From assembly GCA_009840735.1 (NCBI GenBank), contig VXNF01000002.1, positions 1 through 40,944 on the forward strand: a DNA stretch of 40,944 nt. Direction: 5' to 3'. The stretch is from Acidimicrobiia bacterium. Its GTDB lineage: Bacteria; Actinomycetota; Acidimicrobiia; Acidimicrobiales; CATQHL01. The stretch's first letter is position 1. The number at the start of each line of letters is the position of its first letter. The position numbers and the translations under genes are program-made. Under the pieces are notes generated by a model. That model was not told the origin of the DNA, did not search any database, and worked only from the letters and a program-made list of their open reading frames with translations. Positions 24,765 through 31,570 of this stretch are shown here, in pieces.

Positions 24765-24770
24765 GCCCCC

Positions 24771-24793
24771 AGTCTGCCCAGGGGGTGTGACAG
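24771..24793 (-). promoter_or_regulatory. PafBC/RecA-NDp-like promoter of hypothetical gene
   Basis: On the minus strand CTGTCACAC is followed by 8 nt and CAGACT, then 6 nt and the ATG. This closely follows the damage-inducible consensus tTGTCRgtg-N8-TAnnnT described in mycobacteria. The sequence TGTCACACCCCCT is identical to that upstream of the gene at 26334. Confidence 0.6.
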
Positions 24794-24803
24794 GGTGCTT
24801 CGG

Positions 24804-25160
24804 CTAGCGGCGCAGGGTGCGGTGCAAAAGCCTGCCGTCGACGGGATCGACGGCGTAACCGCCCGACTCCAGGGCCGTGAGCCCCAGCAGCGGGATGGAC
24901 TCGTCCTCCCCGAAGATGACGGTGCCGCCCACGACCCTGCCCATGAACTCGATGTCCGCCGTGGTCACCTCCACACTGAGCGCTCGACCGTCGGCTAGGA
25001 TGTAGTCGCGGCTGTCCTTCGGCCGCAGGCCGATGGCCTCCAGATGCCGCCGCGGCACCTGGCTGTCGGTGGCGCCGGTGTCCACCAGGAAGCTCCCCTC
25101 CCAGCAACGATCCTGCTCAGCCGGGTTTCTGATCGTCACATCAACATGCGTCTCGCCCAT
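24804..25160 (-). CDS. Retropepsin-like aspartic protease, copy 3 of 3
   Basis: A 118-residue protein of clan AA (retropepsin-like). It has the catalytic triplet D-T-G in FLVDTGATD (25-33), the mid-strand YILADGR, and the hydrophobic-hydrophobic-Gly motif LLGLTALES (91-99) followed by VDPVDGRL. Retroviral-type enzymes work as homodimers with one Asp from each chain. It has no signal peptide or membrane segment, so a soluble cytoplasmic form is expected. It is the most distal of three tandem paralogues. The RBS GAGAGGAG precedes the ATG at 25160; longer frames upstream run through the spacer. Confidence 0.88.
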   Translation of the reverse strand: MGETHVDVTIRNPAEQDRCWEGSFLVDTGATDSQVPRRHLEAIGLRPKDSRDYILADGRALSVEVTTADIEFMGRVVGGTVIFGEDESIPLLGLTALESGGYAVDPVDGRLLHRTLRR

Positions 25161-25218
25161 GTCCTCGCTCCTCTCATCTCGACATGCATGCACCCGCGCG
25201 CGGCCGCTCGAGCGGCGG

Positions 25219-25578
25219 CTAGCGGCGAAGACGACGGGTCTTCTTGAGCCGACCGTCAACGGGGTCAACGTCGAAGCCGGTCGACTCCAGGGCCGTGAGC
25301 CCCAGCAGCGGCTCGGCTTCGTCCTCGCCGAAGATGATGGCTCCGCCAGTCACCGTGTCCATAAACTCGATCAGCGCCACAGTGACGTCGTCGCGAGACA
25401 CTCGACCGTCGGCCAGGACGTACTCACGGTTGCTCACCGGACTCAGCCCGATGGCCTCCAGATGCCGCCGCGGCACCTGGCTGTCGGTGGCACCGGTGTC
25501 CACCAGGAAGCTCCCCTCCCAACAGCGACGCCGATCAGCAGGATTCCTGATCGTCACATCAACATGCGTCTCGCCCAT
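25219..25578 (-). CDS. Retropepsin-like aspartic protease, copy 2 of 3
   Basis: A 119-residue paralogue of its neighbours: MGETHVDVTIRNPAD start, D-T-G in FLVDTGATDSQVPRRHLEA split over 25-42, YVLADGRV, IFGEDEAEPLLGLTALES and a basic tail KKTRRLRR. The loop 60-80 (SRDDVTVALIEFMDTVTGGA) is the most diverged part and probably forms part of the substrate cleft. The 58-60 bp spacers before copies 2 and 3 are themselves repeats, including the Shine-Dalgarno, so gene and leader were duplicated together. Confidence 0.88.
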   Translation of the reverse strand: MGETHVDVTIRNPADRRRCWEGSFLVDTGATDSQVPRRHLEAIGLSPVSNREYVLADGRVSRDDVTVALIEFMDTVTGGAIIFGEDEAEPLLGLTALESTGFDVDPVDGRLKKTRRLRR

Positions 25579-25639
25579 GTCCTCGCTCCTCTCATCTCGA
25601 CATGCTTGGACCCCACACGCGCGGCCGCTCGGGCACTGG

Positions 25640-25999
25640 CTAGCGGCGCAGGGTGCGGGTCTGCTTGAGTTTGCCGTCGACGGGGTCCACATCGAAGCCT
25701 GTGGACTCCAGGGCGGTGAGCCCCAGCAGCGGGATCGACTCGTCCTCGCCGAAGATGACGGTGCTCCCGCTAAAGGTCCCCTCGAACTCGATCCGGGCGA
25801 CCGTACGGTCGCAGAGTTCGACCCGACCGTCGGCCAGGAGGTATTCCCGGCTGTCCAGCGGGCTGAGGCCGATCGCCTCGAGGTGCCGCCGCGGCACCTG
25901 GGTGTCGGTGGCACCGGTGTCCACCAGGAAGCTCCCCTCCCAGCAGCGATGCAGCTCGGCCGGGTTCCTGATTGTCACGTTGACGTGTGTCTCGCCCAT
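25640..25999 (-). CDS. Retropepsin-like aspartic protease, copy 1 of 3
   Basis: A 119-residue paralogue, first in the tandem array: MGETHVNVTIRNPAEL, catalytic D-T-G in FLVDTGATDTQVP, EYLLADGRVE, VIFGEDESIPLLGLTALES and the tail KLKQTRTLRR. Its upstream region differs from those of copies 2 and 3 and holds a normal-looking promoter (26131-26159) about 125 nt before the ATG, so this copy is probably the head of a three-gene operon. All three copies keep the catalytic residues and none is frameshifted. Targets are unknown. Confidence 0.88.
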   Translation of the reverse strand: MGETHVNVTIRNPAELHRCWEGSFLVDTGATDTQVPRRHLEAIGLSPLDSREYLLADGRVELCDRTVARIEFEGTFSGSTVIFGEDESIPLLGLTALESTGFDVDPVDGKLKQTRTLRR

Positions 26000-26130
26000 T
26001 CCCTGGTTCCTTTCCCCCGCCGGTCGCGGGCGGTTGTCGGTTGATTCCTGGCGCCGGGCGTGGCGCTGCGACGGCCTGGGAGTTGAGGCGAACCCGGGGA
26101 TCCGATCTCGCGATGTCCCGAGCCTAGTCC

Positions 26131-26159
26131 AGATAATGGTACACGGCAACTATTGGCAA
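26131..26159 (-). promoter_or_regulatory. Sigma-70-type promoter of protease array
   Basis: On the minus strand TTGCCA (26154-26159) and TTATCT (26131-26136) are separated by exactly 17 bp, a good housekeeping sigma match. Transcription would start near 26124, leaving a 5' UTR of about 125 nt. Confidence 0.5.
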
Positions 26160-26304
26160 TATCTGATATATAATTGAATAGATCAACTTAGCTTCGATTG
26201 GTCCGCCCCACGGGCGACCCACCGTCTCGCCAGGCCTGCGGGGCCGGCCACTGCGCCCGCGAGCCTGGCCCAGAGTTCGGTTCTCGAATCGCACGCCGGA
26301 GCCA

Positions 26305-26327
26305 TTGTCACACCCCCTCGACAGAAT
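26305..26327 (+). promoter_or_regulatory. PafBC/RecA-NDp-like promoter of small gene
   Basis: TTGTCACAC, 8 nt, CAGAAT, then 6 nt (GAGAAC) and the ATG at 26334. It fits tTGTCRgtg-N8-TAnnnT and has the same -35, spacing and leaderless distance as the promoter at 24771-24793. Confidence 0.65.
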
Positions 26328-26333
26328 GAGAAC

Positions 26334-26543
26334 ATGAGTACACAGCTACTGCTCTTCAACGAGACGGCGGTTCGAGAACCGATCGCAGGACGCGGCCAGC
26401 AGGCTGCTGCGTGGGCGCTCGATGAGGAGACCAGGGCCATCGGGCGCCGCCACGTGGCCGAGGCCCGGGCCATCCTGCGAGCCCGCCGCACGGCGGCCGG
26501 ACGAGCGAGCCTGCCGCGGTCCGGCGAGCGGCCGGCGGCCTGA
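26334..26543 (+). CDS. Small hypothetical protein (69 aa), DNA-damage-type promoter
   Basis: An unrecognised 69-residue protein: MSTQLLLFNETAVREP, then a helix-forming basic segment with AAAWALDEETRAIGRRHVAEARAIL (about 24-48) and an Arg/Ala/Ser-rich tail. There is no signal peptide. Support for a real gene comes from the well-formed PafBC-like promoter 6 nt before the ATG and its twin upstream of the gene at 24396-24764. The overlapping frame on the other strand has no such support. Confidence 0.55.
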   Translation: MSTQLLLFNETAVREPIAGRGQQAAAWALDEETRAIGRRHVAEARAILRARRTAAGRASLPRSGERPAA

Positions 26544-26606
26544 TCCGGTGCGGCTCTTAGCCGCTCGCCCAGGGCGGGACGTCCGGAGTCCGGCGAGGAT
26601 GACCCC

Positions 26607-27323
26607 GTGAGGCGTCACGCGGTGCGGCACGCCATGAGACCCCAGGGAGGGGACGTCCATCGCTCGCCGAAGCGGCGTCGCCGCGGCGACCCGCGGACGG
26701 GCTGCGGTGCGGCGGTCGGGGCTGTGGTGGTCGCGGCTGGTCTGCTTGGTGGGTGCTGGGGCGGCGGGGCCGACTCGGGCGCACCCGGCGCAGAGTCCCC
26801 CAGCGCGGGCGTTGTGCTGGCCGAGTTGAACGTCGCGGCGATCCGCGACCGCCACCCCACGTCCCTGTTCGGAATCCCCCCGGCAGCGGCGCGCGCCGAG
26901 ATCCGTCGGGTGCTCGACGGCGACACAGTCGAGGCCGTCTTCGCCGACGGAGGCAGCGAGATCATCCGCCTGATCGGCATCGACACGCCTGAGAAACCCG
27001 GCGGTCACCTGCCAGCGGAGTGCTTCGGCGCCGAGGCCGGCGCCTTCACCGCCGCCCTGGTGCCGCCGGGCACGCCGGTGCTGCTGACCGGCGGCAGCGA
27101 GCCCCGCGACGTCTACGACCGTCTGCTGGCATACGTCCACCGCGCCTCCGACGGACTACTGGTGAACATGGCGATCGCCCGGGAGGGCTACGCCGAGGCC
27201 CTCTCGATCCCGCCCAACACCGACTACGCCACGCAGTTCGCAGCCGCCGTCGACGCGGCCCGCGCCGAGAACCTCGGACTCTGGGCGGCCTGCGGCGGCG
27301 CCGACACCCCGCTGCCCGAATGA
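26607..27323 (+). CDS. Staphylococcal-nuclease-like (SNase) lipoprotein
   Basis: A 238-residue exported protein. After a basic N-terminus (KRRRRGD) a hydrophobic stretch VGAVVVAAGLLGGC ends in a lipobox with C50. The nuclease domain begins near 97: RRVLDGDTVEAVF (D106), IRLIGIDTPEKPG with R121, D126 and E129, and YDRLLAYV with R172, the residues used by thermonuclease for calcium binding and catalysis. It should degrade DNA or RNA outside the cell membrane. The GTG at 26607 follows GAGGA; an ATG eight codons later is an alternative. Confidence 0.88.
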   Translation: MRRHAVRHAMRPQGGDVHRSPKRRRRGDPRTGCGAAVGAVVVAAGLLGGCWGGGADSGAPGAESPSAGVVLAELNVAAIRDRHPTSLFGIPPAAARAEIRRVLDGDTVEAVFADGGSEIIRLIGIDTPEKPGGHLPAECFGAEAGAFTAALVPPGTPVLLTGGSEPRDVYDRLLAYVHRASDGLLVNMAIAREGYAEALSIPPNTDYATQFAAAVDAARAENLGLWAACGGADTPLPE

Positions 27324-27523
27324 GAGGAGCCGCCATCGAGTAGCGCGAGAAGACTTGCGAGCAGTGCGCAATGGCTTGGCGCCAACGGACTGAAGGGAGC
27401 GGGCGGGGCCGAGGCAACGCCGGTGCCGCCGAGTGAGGGGCGGCGCATCGCCCCAGTTCTCGGGCGACCTCGGCCAGACTCGCGAGCGAGCGCCAGGACG
27501 GGCTGGCTCAGGCGAGTCGCGGG

Positions 27524-27529
27524 TAGGGT
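27524..27529 (+). promoter_or_regulatory. -10 box of leaderless promoter for YdjC-like gene
   Basis: TAGGGT lies 7 nt before the GTG at 27537. It supports that start over an earlier in-frame TTG or ATG and predicts a leaderless mRNA. The rest of the 27324-27536 gap shows nothing else. Confidence 0.45.
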
Positions 27530-27536
27530 CGCTGCT

Positions 27537-28367
27537 GTGGCGACCCTGGTCGAACGGCTCGGCTACACCGCCGACGCCAGGCTGCTGATCATCACCTGTG
27601 AGAACCTGGGCTGCGCGCACGCCACCAACGTGGGTGCCTACGACGTGCTGCGTGCCGGCGTCGGCACCAGCGCCTCGTTGATGGTGCCCTGCCCGTGGGC
27701 GCGGGAGGCCGCCGCCGCGTACCGGGGAGAGGACGTGGGCGTCAACCTCACCCTCAACGCGCCGTTCGAGCGGTACCGCTGGGGGCCCATCACGCTGGCG
27801 CCCTCGCTGCTCGACGGCGACGGCGGGTTCCCCCGCACCGCCAACGACCTCTGGGACCACGCCGACACCGACGAGGTGCGCCGGGAGTGCCGGGCGCAGA
27901 TCGAGCGGGCCATCCTGTGGGGGTTCGACGTCAACCACCTCGGCACCCAGCTCGACGCCCTCAACGCTCGGCCCGAGTTCTTCGACGTGTACCTGGAGCT
28001 GGCCACCGAGTTTGAGCTGCCGCTGCGGCTGCAGAGCGGCGACAGCGAGCCCGCCTACGGCTTCCCGTTCCGCCGGCGCGCCGCCGAGCACGGCGTGCTC
28101 AGCCCCGACCGAGTGCTGCGCCCGCGCACCGCCGAGGTGCTGGAACAGGCTCTTGCCGAGATCGAGCCGGGCGTGACCGAGCTGGTTGTCAATCCCGCCA
28201 TCGAGACCCCCGAGCTGCGGGCCGCGTATCCCGGATGGAACGACTGGGCCAGCCAGCACGAACTGCTCGTCGACGCCGCGTCGATTCCGAAACTGCTGGA
28301 GCGCACCGGCGTCACCAGGATCGGCTACCGCGCCCTGCGCGACGCGCAGACGGCAAGCCGCGCCTGA
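27537..28367 (+). CDS. YdjC/ChbG-like protein with degenerate metal site
   Basis: A 276-residue protein that aligns by eye with the YdjC/ChbG carbohydrate deacetylase family: ARLLIITCENLGCAHATNVG (14-33) for the usual DDFG/DDLG-SH-N segment, GTSASLMVPCP, GVNLTLNAPFERYRWGP and QIERAILWGFDVNHLGTQLDALNARP. The metal ligands are altered: the second Asp of DD reads N23, GVHLTL reads GVNLTL (N70), and the THxDxH motif keeps H134 but has G136 and Q138 in place of Asp and His. The fold is kept while metal catalysis is probably lost. The start is the GTG supported by a TANNNT box. Confidence 0.8.
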   Translation: MATLVERLGYTADARLLIITCENLGCAHATNVGAYDVLRAGVGTSASLMVPCPWAREAAAAYRGEDVGVNLTLNAPFERYRWGPITLAPSLLDGDGGFPRTANDLWDHADTDEVRRECRAQIERAILWGFDVNHLGTQLDALNARPEFFDVYLELATEFELPLRLQSGDSEPAYGFPFRRRAAEHGVLSPDRVLRPRTAEVLEQALAEIEPGVTELVVNPAIETPELRAAYPGWNDWASQHELLVDAASIPKLLERTGVTRIGYRALRDAQTASRA

Positions 28368-28441
28368 GCGCGACAGAGCCGAGCCCGAGCGCCGCCTCGG
28401 CCGCAGCGAGCCCGCAAAACGCAACCAAGAGGTCCCGTCAC

Positions 28442-29203
28442 ATGAACCAGGTCAAAGCGAAACTGCACAACGGCGAGTGCGCCATCGGGGCTTGGCTGTC
28501 GATCCCCTCGCCGGTGACGGCGGAGATCATCGGGCGGGCCGGTTTCGACTACGCCTGCGTCGACCTGCAGCACGGCATGGTCGACTACGCCGACGCCCTG
28601 GCCATGTACCAGGCCATCGAAGCGGGTGACAGCGTGCCGTTCGCCCGCGTCACCTGGAACGAGCCGGGCGTCATCGGGCGGATGCTCGACCTGGGCGCCG
28701 GCGGGGTGATCATCCCCATGGTCAACAACCGCGCCGACGCCGAGGCTGCCGTCGCCTCCTGCCGCTACGCCCCCGTCGGGCGTCGCAGCGTGGGCCCCAC
28801 CCGCGTCCGAATCGGCCGGCCCGACTACTTCGACGGTGCCGACGACTACGTGCTCTGCGTTCCCATGATCGAGACCGCCGAGGCCGTCGACAACATCGAC
28901 GACATCCTCGACGTAGACGGCATCGACGCCGTCTACGTCGGCCCGTCGGATCTGGCGGTGTCCATGGGCGTCGGCGGGCCGGGGCTGCACAACGACCACC
29001 CCGACTTCAGCGAAGCCCTGGCCGCTGTCGTGGCGAGCTGCCGTCGCCACGACGTCATCCCCGGCATCCACACCAACGTGGACCTCACAGCGAGGCGCCA
29101 AGAGGAGGGGTTCCGCCTCATGACCGTGCTCATCGACGTGCCCACCCTGCAGGGCGCCGTCGGCACCCAACTGGCCGAGGCCCGCGCCCGCATCACGCGC
29201 TGA
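28442..29203 (+). CDS. HpcH/HpaI family aldolase
   Basis: A 253-residue class II pyruvate aldolase. Typical features are AIGAWLSIPSP, FDYACVDLQHGMVDY with the base region, VPFARVTWNEP with the catalytic arginine, GAGGVIIPMVNN, PMIETAEAVDNIDDI with the metal-binding glutamate and DAVYVGPSDLAVSMG with the metal-binding aspartate. Members split 2-keto-4-hydroxy acids into pyruvate or a similar oxoacid plus an aldehyde. The ATG at 28442 follows AAGAGG. It lies 74 bp after the YdjC-like gene, so the two may share a transcript. Confidence 0.92.
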   Translation: MNQVKAKLHNGECAIGAWLSIPSPVTAEIIGRAGFDYACVDLQHGMVDYADALAMYQAIEAGDSVPFARVTWNEPGVIGRMLDLGAGGVIIPMVNNRADAEAAVASCRYAPVGRRSVGPTRVRIGRPDYFDGADDYVLCVPMIETAEAVDNIDDILDVDGIDAVYVGPSDLAVSMGVGGPGLHNDHPDFSEALAAVVASCRRHDVIPGIHTNVDLTARRQEEGFRLMTVLIDVPTLQGAVGTQLAEARARITR

Positions 29204-29367
29204 ACACCGGGCCGGCGGGCCACCGAGATCATCCGACGGCTGTCCCTTGCAGATAGCGTGATCGGGTTCGTTTCGCATCCTCGGCAAACGGTCCCGCCGT
29301 CGAGTGCGTAGCGTCCGACGGAAGGCAGCCGGGTCGCCGGCTTAGCGGACGCCAAGGGAGAGCACAC

Positions 29368-30300
29368 ATGACTGGATCCGTCCGACGTTTCGCCCTTGTC
29401 CTCGGTCTCGTGGGCATCCTCGGGCTCACGGCCACCTCGACTGTGACCGGCCACGGCGAGGAGCACGAGGGGCCGAGTTTCGACGTGCAGGTGCTGAAGG
29501 ATCCCGTGGAGGGCTGGAACATCCTCATCGTGACCGAGGTGCGCTTCGCCCCGGAGAATGTCTCTACCGGCCACGTCGAAGGCGAGGGCCACGCCCACGT
29601 CTACGTGGACGGGGTCAAGGTGAGCCGCATCTACGGCATGTGGCACTACCTCGGCGATCTAGCGCCCGGCGAGCACGAGATCCGCATCGAGCTCTCCAAC
29701 AACGACCACACGCCGATTACCACGGGCGAACATGTCCTCGAGCAGATCGTCACGGTCCAACAGCCCGAACCGGCGGGCCCCGTGGCGACACCCGAGCCGC
29801 GTGAGGTTCGGTCCGACCTGCCGATCCCCTCAGTCAGCGCCGAGGCGGTGCATGATCCCGCCGGCGGCTTCAACCTGCGGATCGCCGTGGAAAACTTCGA
29901 CCTCGCCCCCGTGAAGGCCTCCCGCGACCCGGTCGACGGGGAGGGTCACGCTCGACTCGCCATCAACGGCGAGAGGGTCACCCGCATCTACGAGGAGTGG
30001 ACCCAGATCACCGGTCTCGAAGCGGGGCAGCACGAGATCACCGTGGCGCTCGTGGCCAACGACCATGCCCCGCTCACCCACGACGGCGAGCCGATCCAGG
30101 CCACCTTCACGCTCGACGCCACCGCGGAGCTCTTGGCCGACAGCGGCGAGCACCACCACGACGCCGGCAGCGGCAACATGGGCGACCATGAGCACAGCGA
30201 CGAAATGGACATGGGCGACGGCGACCATGCCGACGACGCCGACATGAGCGACATGGACATGGGCGACGAGCAGCCGATGCATGACCTGGCGACCGGCTGA
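29368..30300 (+). CDS. Secreted two-domain protein with His/Asp/Met-rich tail
   Basis: A 310-residue exported protein. A signal peptide (FALVLGLVGILGLTATSTV) is followed by two copies of one domain, residues 38-132 and 158-252. Each has a GEGHAHVYVDG / GEGHARLAING core, an RIY segment, L-x-x-G-x-HEI and a NDH(T/A)P turn. The last 55 residues are rich in His, Asp and Met (EHHHDAG, MGDHEHSDEMDMGDGDH, DMSDMDMGDEQPMHD), a composition expected for copper or other metal binding. I do not know a named function; a periplasmic or surface metal-binding role is inferred. GGGAGAG precedes the ATG. Confidence 0.8.
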   Translation: MTGSVRRFALVLGLVGILGLTATSTVTGHGEEHEGPSFDVQVLKDPVEGWNILIVTEVRFAPENVSTGHVEGEGHAHVYVDGVKVSRIYGMWHYLGDLAPGEHEIRIELSNNDHTPITTGEHVLEQIVTVQQPEPAGPVATPEPREVRSDLPIPSVSAEAVHDPAGGFNLRIAVENFDLAPVKASRDPVDGEGHARLAINGERVTRIYEEWTQITGLEAGQHEITVALVANDHAPLTHDGEPIQATFTLDATAELLADSGEHHHDAGSGNMGDHEHSDEMDMGDGDHADDADMSDMDMGDEQPMHDLATG

Positions 30301-30334
30301 GGCACGCTCGGCGCCTCGACCCCAGGAGTCCGCC

Positions 30335-31543
30335 ATGGGCAATGCGGTCATTCTCGCCACCGCCCGCACCCCCATTGGGCGGGCCTTCAAAGGCTCGCTC
30401 GTACACGAGAGGCCCGACGAGCTGTCGGCTTTCGTCATCGCCGACTTGCTGGCGAAGGTGCCCGCCGCAGATCCCGCCGACGTCGAAGATGTGCTCTGGG
30501 GTTGCGGCCAGCCCGCCGGCGAGGCCGGCTACAACCTCGCCCGGGTGGCTGGCGTCCTCGCGGGCCTGCGGGCCCCCGGCGTGACGGTGAACCGCTACTG
30601 CTCCTCGTCGCTGCAGACCATCCGGATGGCCGCCCACGCCATCGCCGCCGGCGAGGGCGACTGCTTCGTGGCAGGCGGCGTGGAGTGCGTCAGCCGATTC
30701 GCCGCGGGGATGGCCGACGACATGGCCGACACCCGCAACGCCCGGTTCGCCGAGGCCGAGGCCCGAACCGCCGACCGGGCCGAGGGCGGGCAGGCCGCCT
30801 GGTCTCCCCGGGCGGGCCTCCCGGACGTCTACATCGCCATGGGACAGACCGCCGAGAACGTGGCCGAACTCAAGGGTGTGTCCCGCCAGCGTCAGGACGA
30901 GTTCGCCTGCCTCTCCCAGAACCGGGCCGAAGCGGCACGGGACCGCGGCCTCTTCGAGCGTGAGATCACGCCCTACCCGCTTCCCGACGGCCGGCTGGTT
31001 GCCCAAGACGACGGCATCCGCGCCGGGACCACGCTGGAGCGCCTGGCCGACCTGCTCCCGGTGTTCCGCCCCGACGGCACCGTCACCGCCGGCAACTGCT
31101 GTCCGCTGAACGACGGCGCCGCGGCCACCCTGGTAACCAGCGCCGAACGCGCCGCCGAGTTGGGCGTGACGCCTCTGGCGCGCATCGTTGCCAGCGGCGT
31201 CTCGGCTCTGGATCCCGAGATCATGGGCCTCGGGCCCGTGGACGCCTCCCGTCAGGCACTGGACCGGGCGGGCATGACGATCAGCGACATCGATCAGGTG
31301 GAGATCAACGAGGCCTTCGCGGCCCAGGTGATCGCCTCGGCGGACGAGTTGGGAATCGACTGGGAGAAGCTGAATCCCAACGGCGGCGCCATCGCCCTGG
31401 GCCATCCCTTCGGCATGACCGGCAGCCGCATCATGGGCACGCTGCTGAACGGGCTGGAGGATGCCGACGGGGAGATCGGGCTCGCGACCATGTGCGTGGG
31501 CGGCGGCCAAGGCATGGCGATGATCGTGCAGCGCCTCCGCTGA
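30335..31543 (+). CDS. Thiolase (acetyl-CoA acetyltransferase family)
   Basis: A 402-residue thiolase. The acylated cysteine is C89 in [16 protein letters not shown], the histidine motif is [12 protein letters not shown] and the second cysteine is in [13 protein letters not shown] near the C-terminus; NEAFAAQ is also present. It cleaves 3-oxoacyl-CoA or condenses acetyl-CoA units. The ATG at 30335 after CCAGGAG is chosen over an in-frame start inside the previous gene. It may complete the CoA-ester route of the window, but it is a common housekeeping enzyme. Confidence 0.93.
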   Translation: MGNAVILATARTPIGRAFKGSLVHERPDELSAFVIADLLAKVPAADPADVEDVLWGCGQPAGEAGYNLARVAGVLAGLRAPGVTVNRYCSSSLQTIRMAAHAIAAGEGDCFVAGGVECVSRFAAGMADDMADTRNARFAEAEARTADRAEGGQAAWSPRAGLPDVYIAMGQTAENVAELKGVSRQRQDEFACLSQNRAEAARDRGLFEREITPYPLPDGRLVAQDDGIRAGTTLERLADLLPVFRPDGTVTAGNCCPLNDGAAATLVTSAERAAELGVTPLARIVASGVSALDPEIMGLGPVDASRQALDRAGMTISDIDQVEINEAFAAQVIASADELGIDWEKLNPNGGAIALGHPFGMTGSRIMGTLLNGLEDADGEIGLATMCVGGGQGMAMIVQRLR

Positions 31544-31570
31544 GACGCCGCCACTGGCGCCGCTCAGCCG

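Larger units (their letters stand above)
26000..26333. other. Intergenic region with AT-rich island
   Basis: These 334 bases separate the protease array (minus) from the small gene at 26334 (plus). No gene is seen. 26126-26196 is strongly AT-rich in an otherwise very GC-rich window and carries the protease promoter. The right end carries the PafBC-like promoter. Confidence 0.6.

Noticed and set aside
24804-25999. Retroelement or prophage origin of the retropepsin genes
   Set aside because: No reverse transcriptase, integrase, capsid or phage gene is present near the array, and the proteases look like stand-alone bacterial clan AA enzymes.
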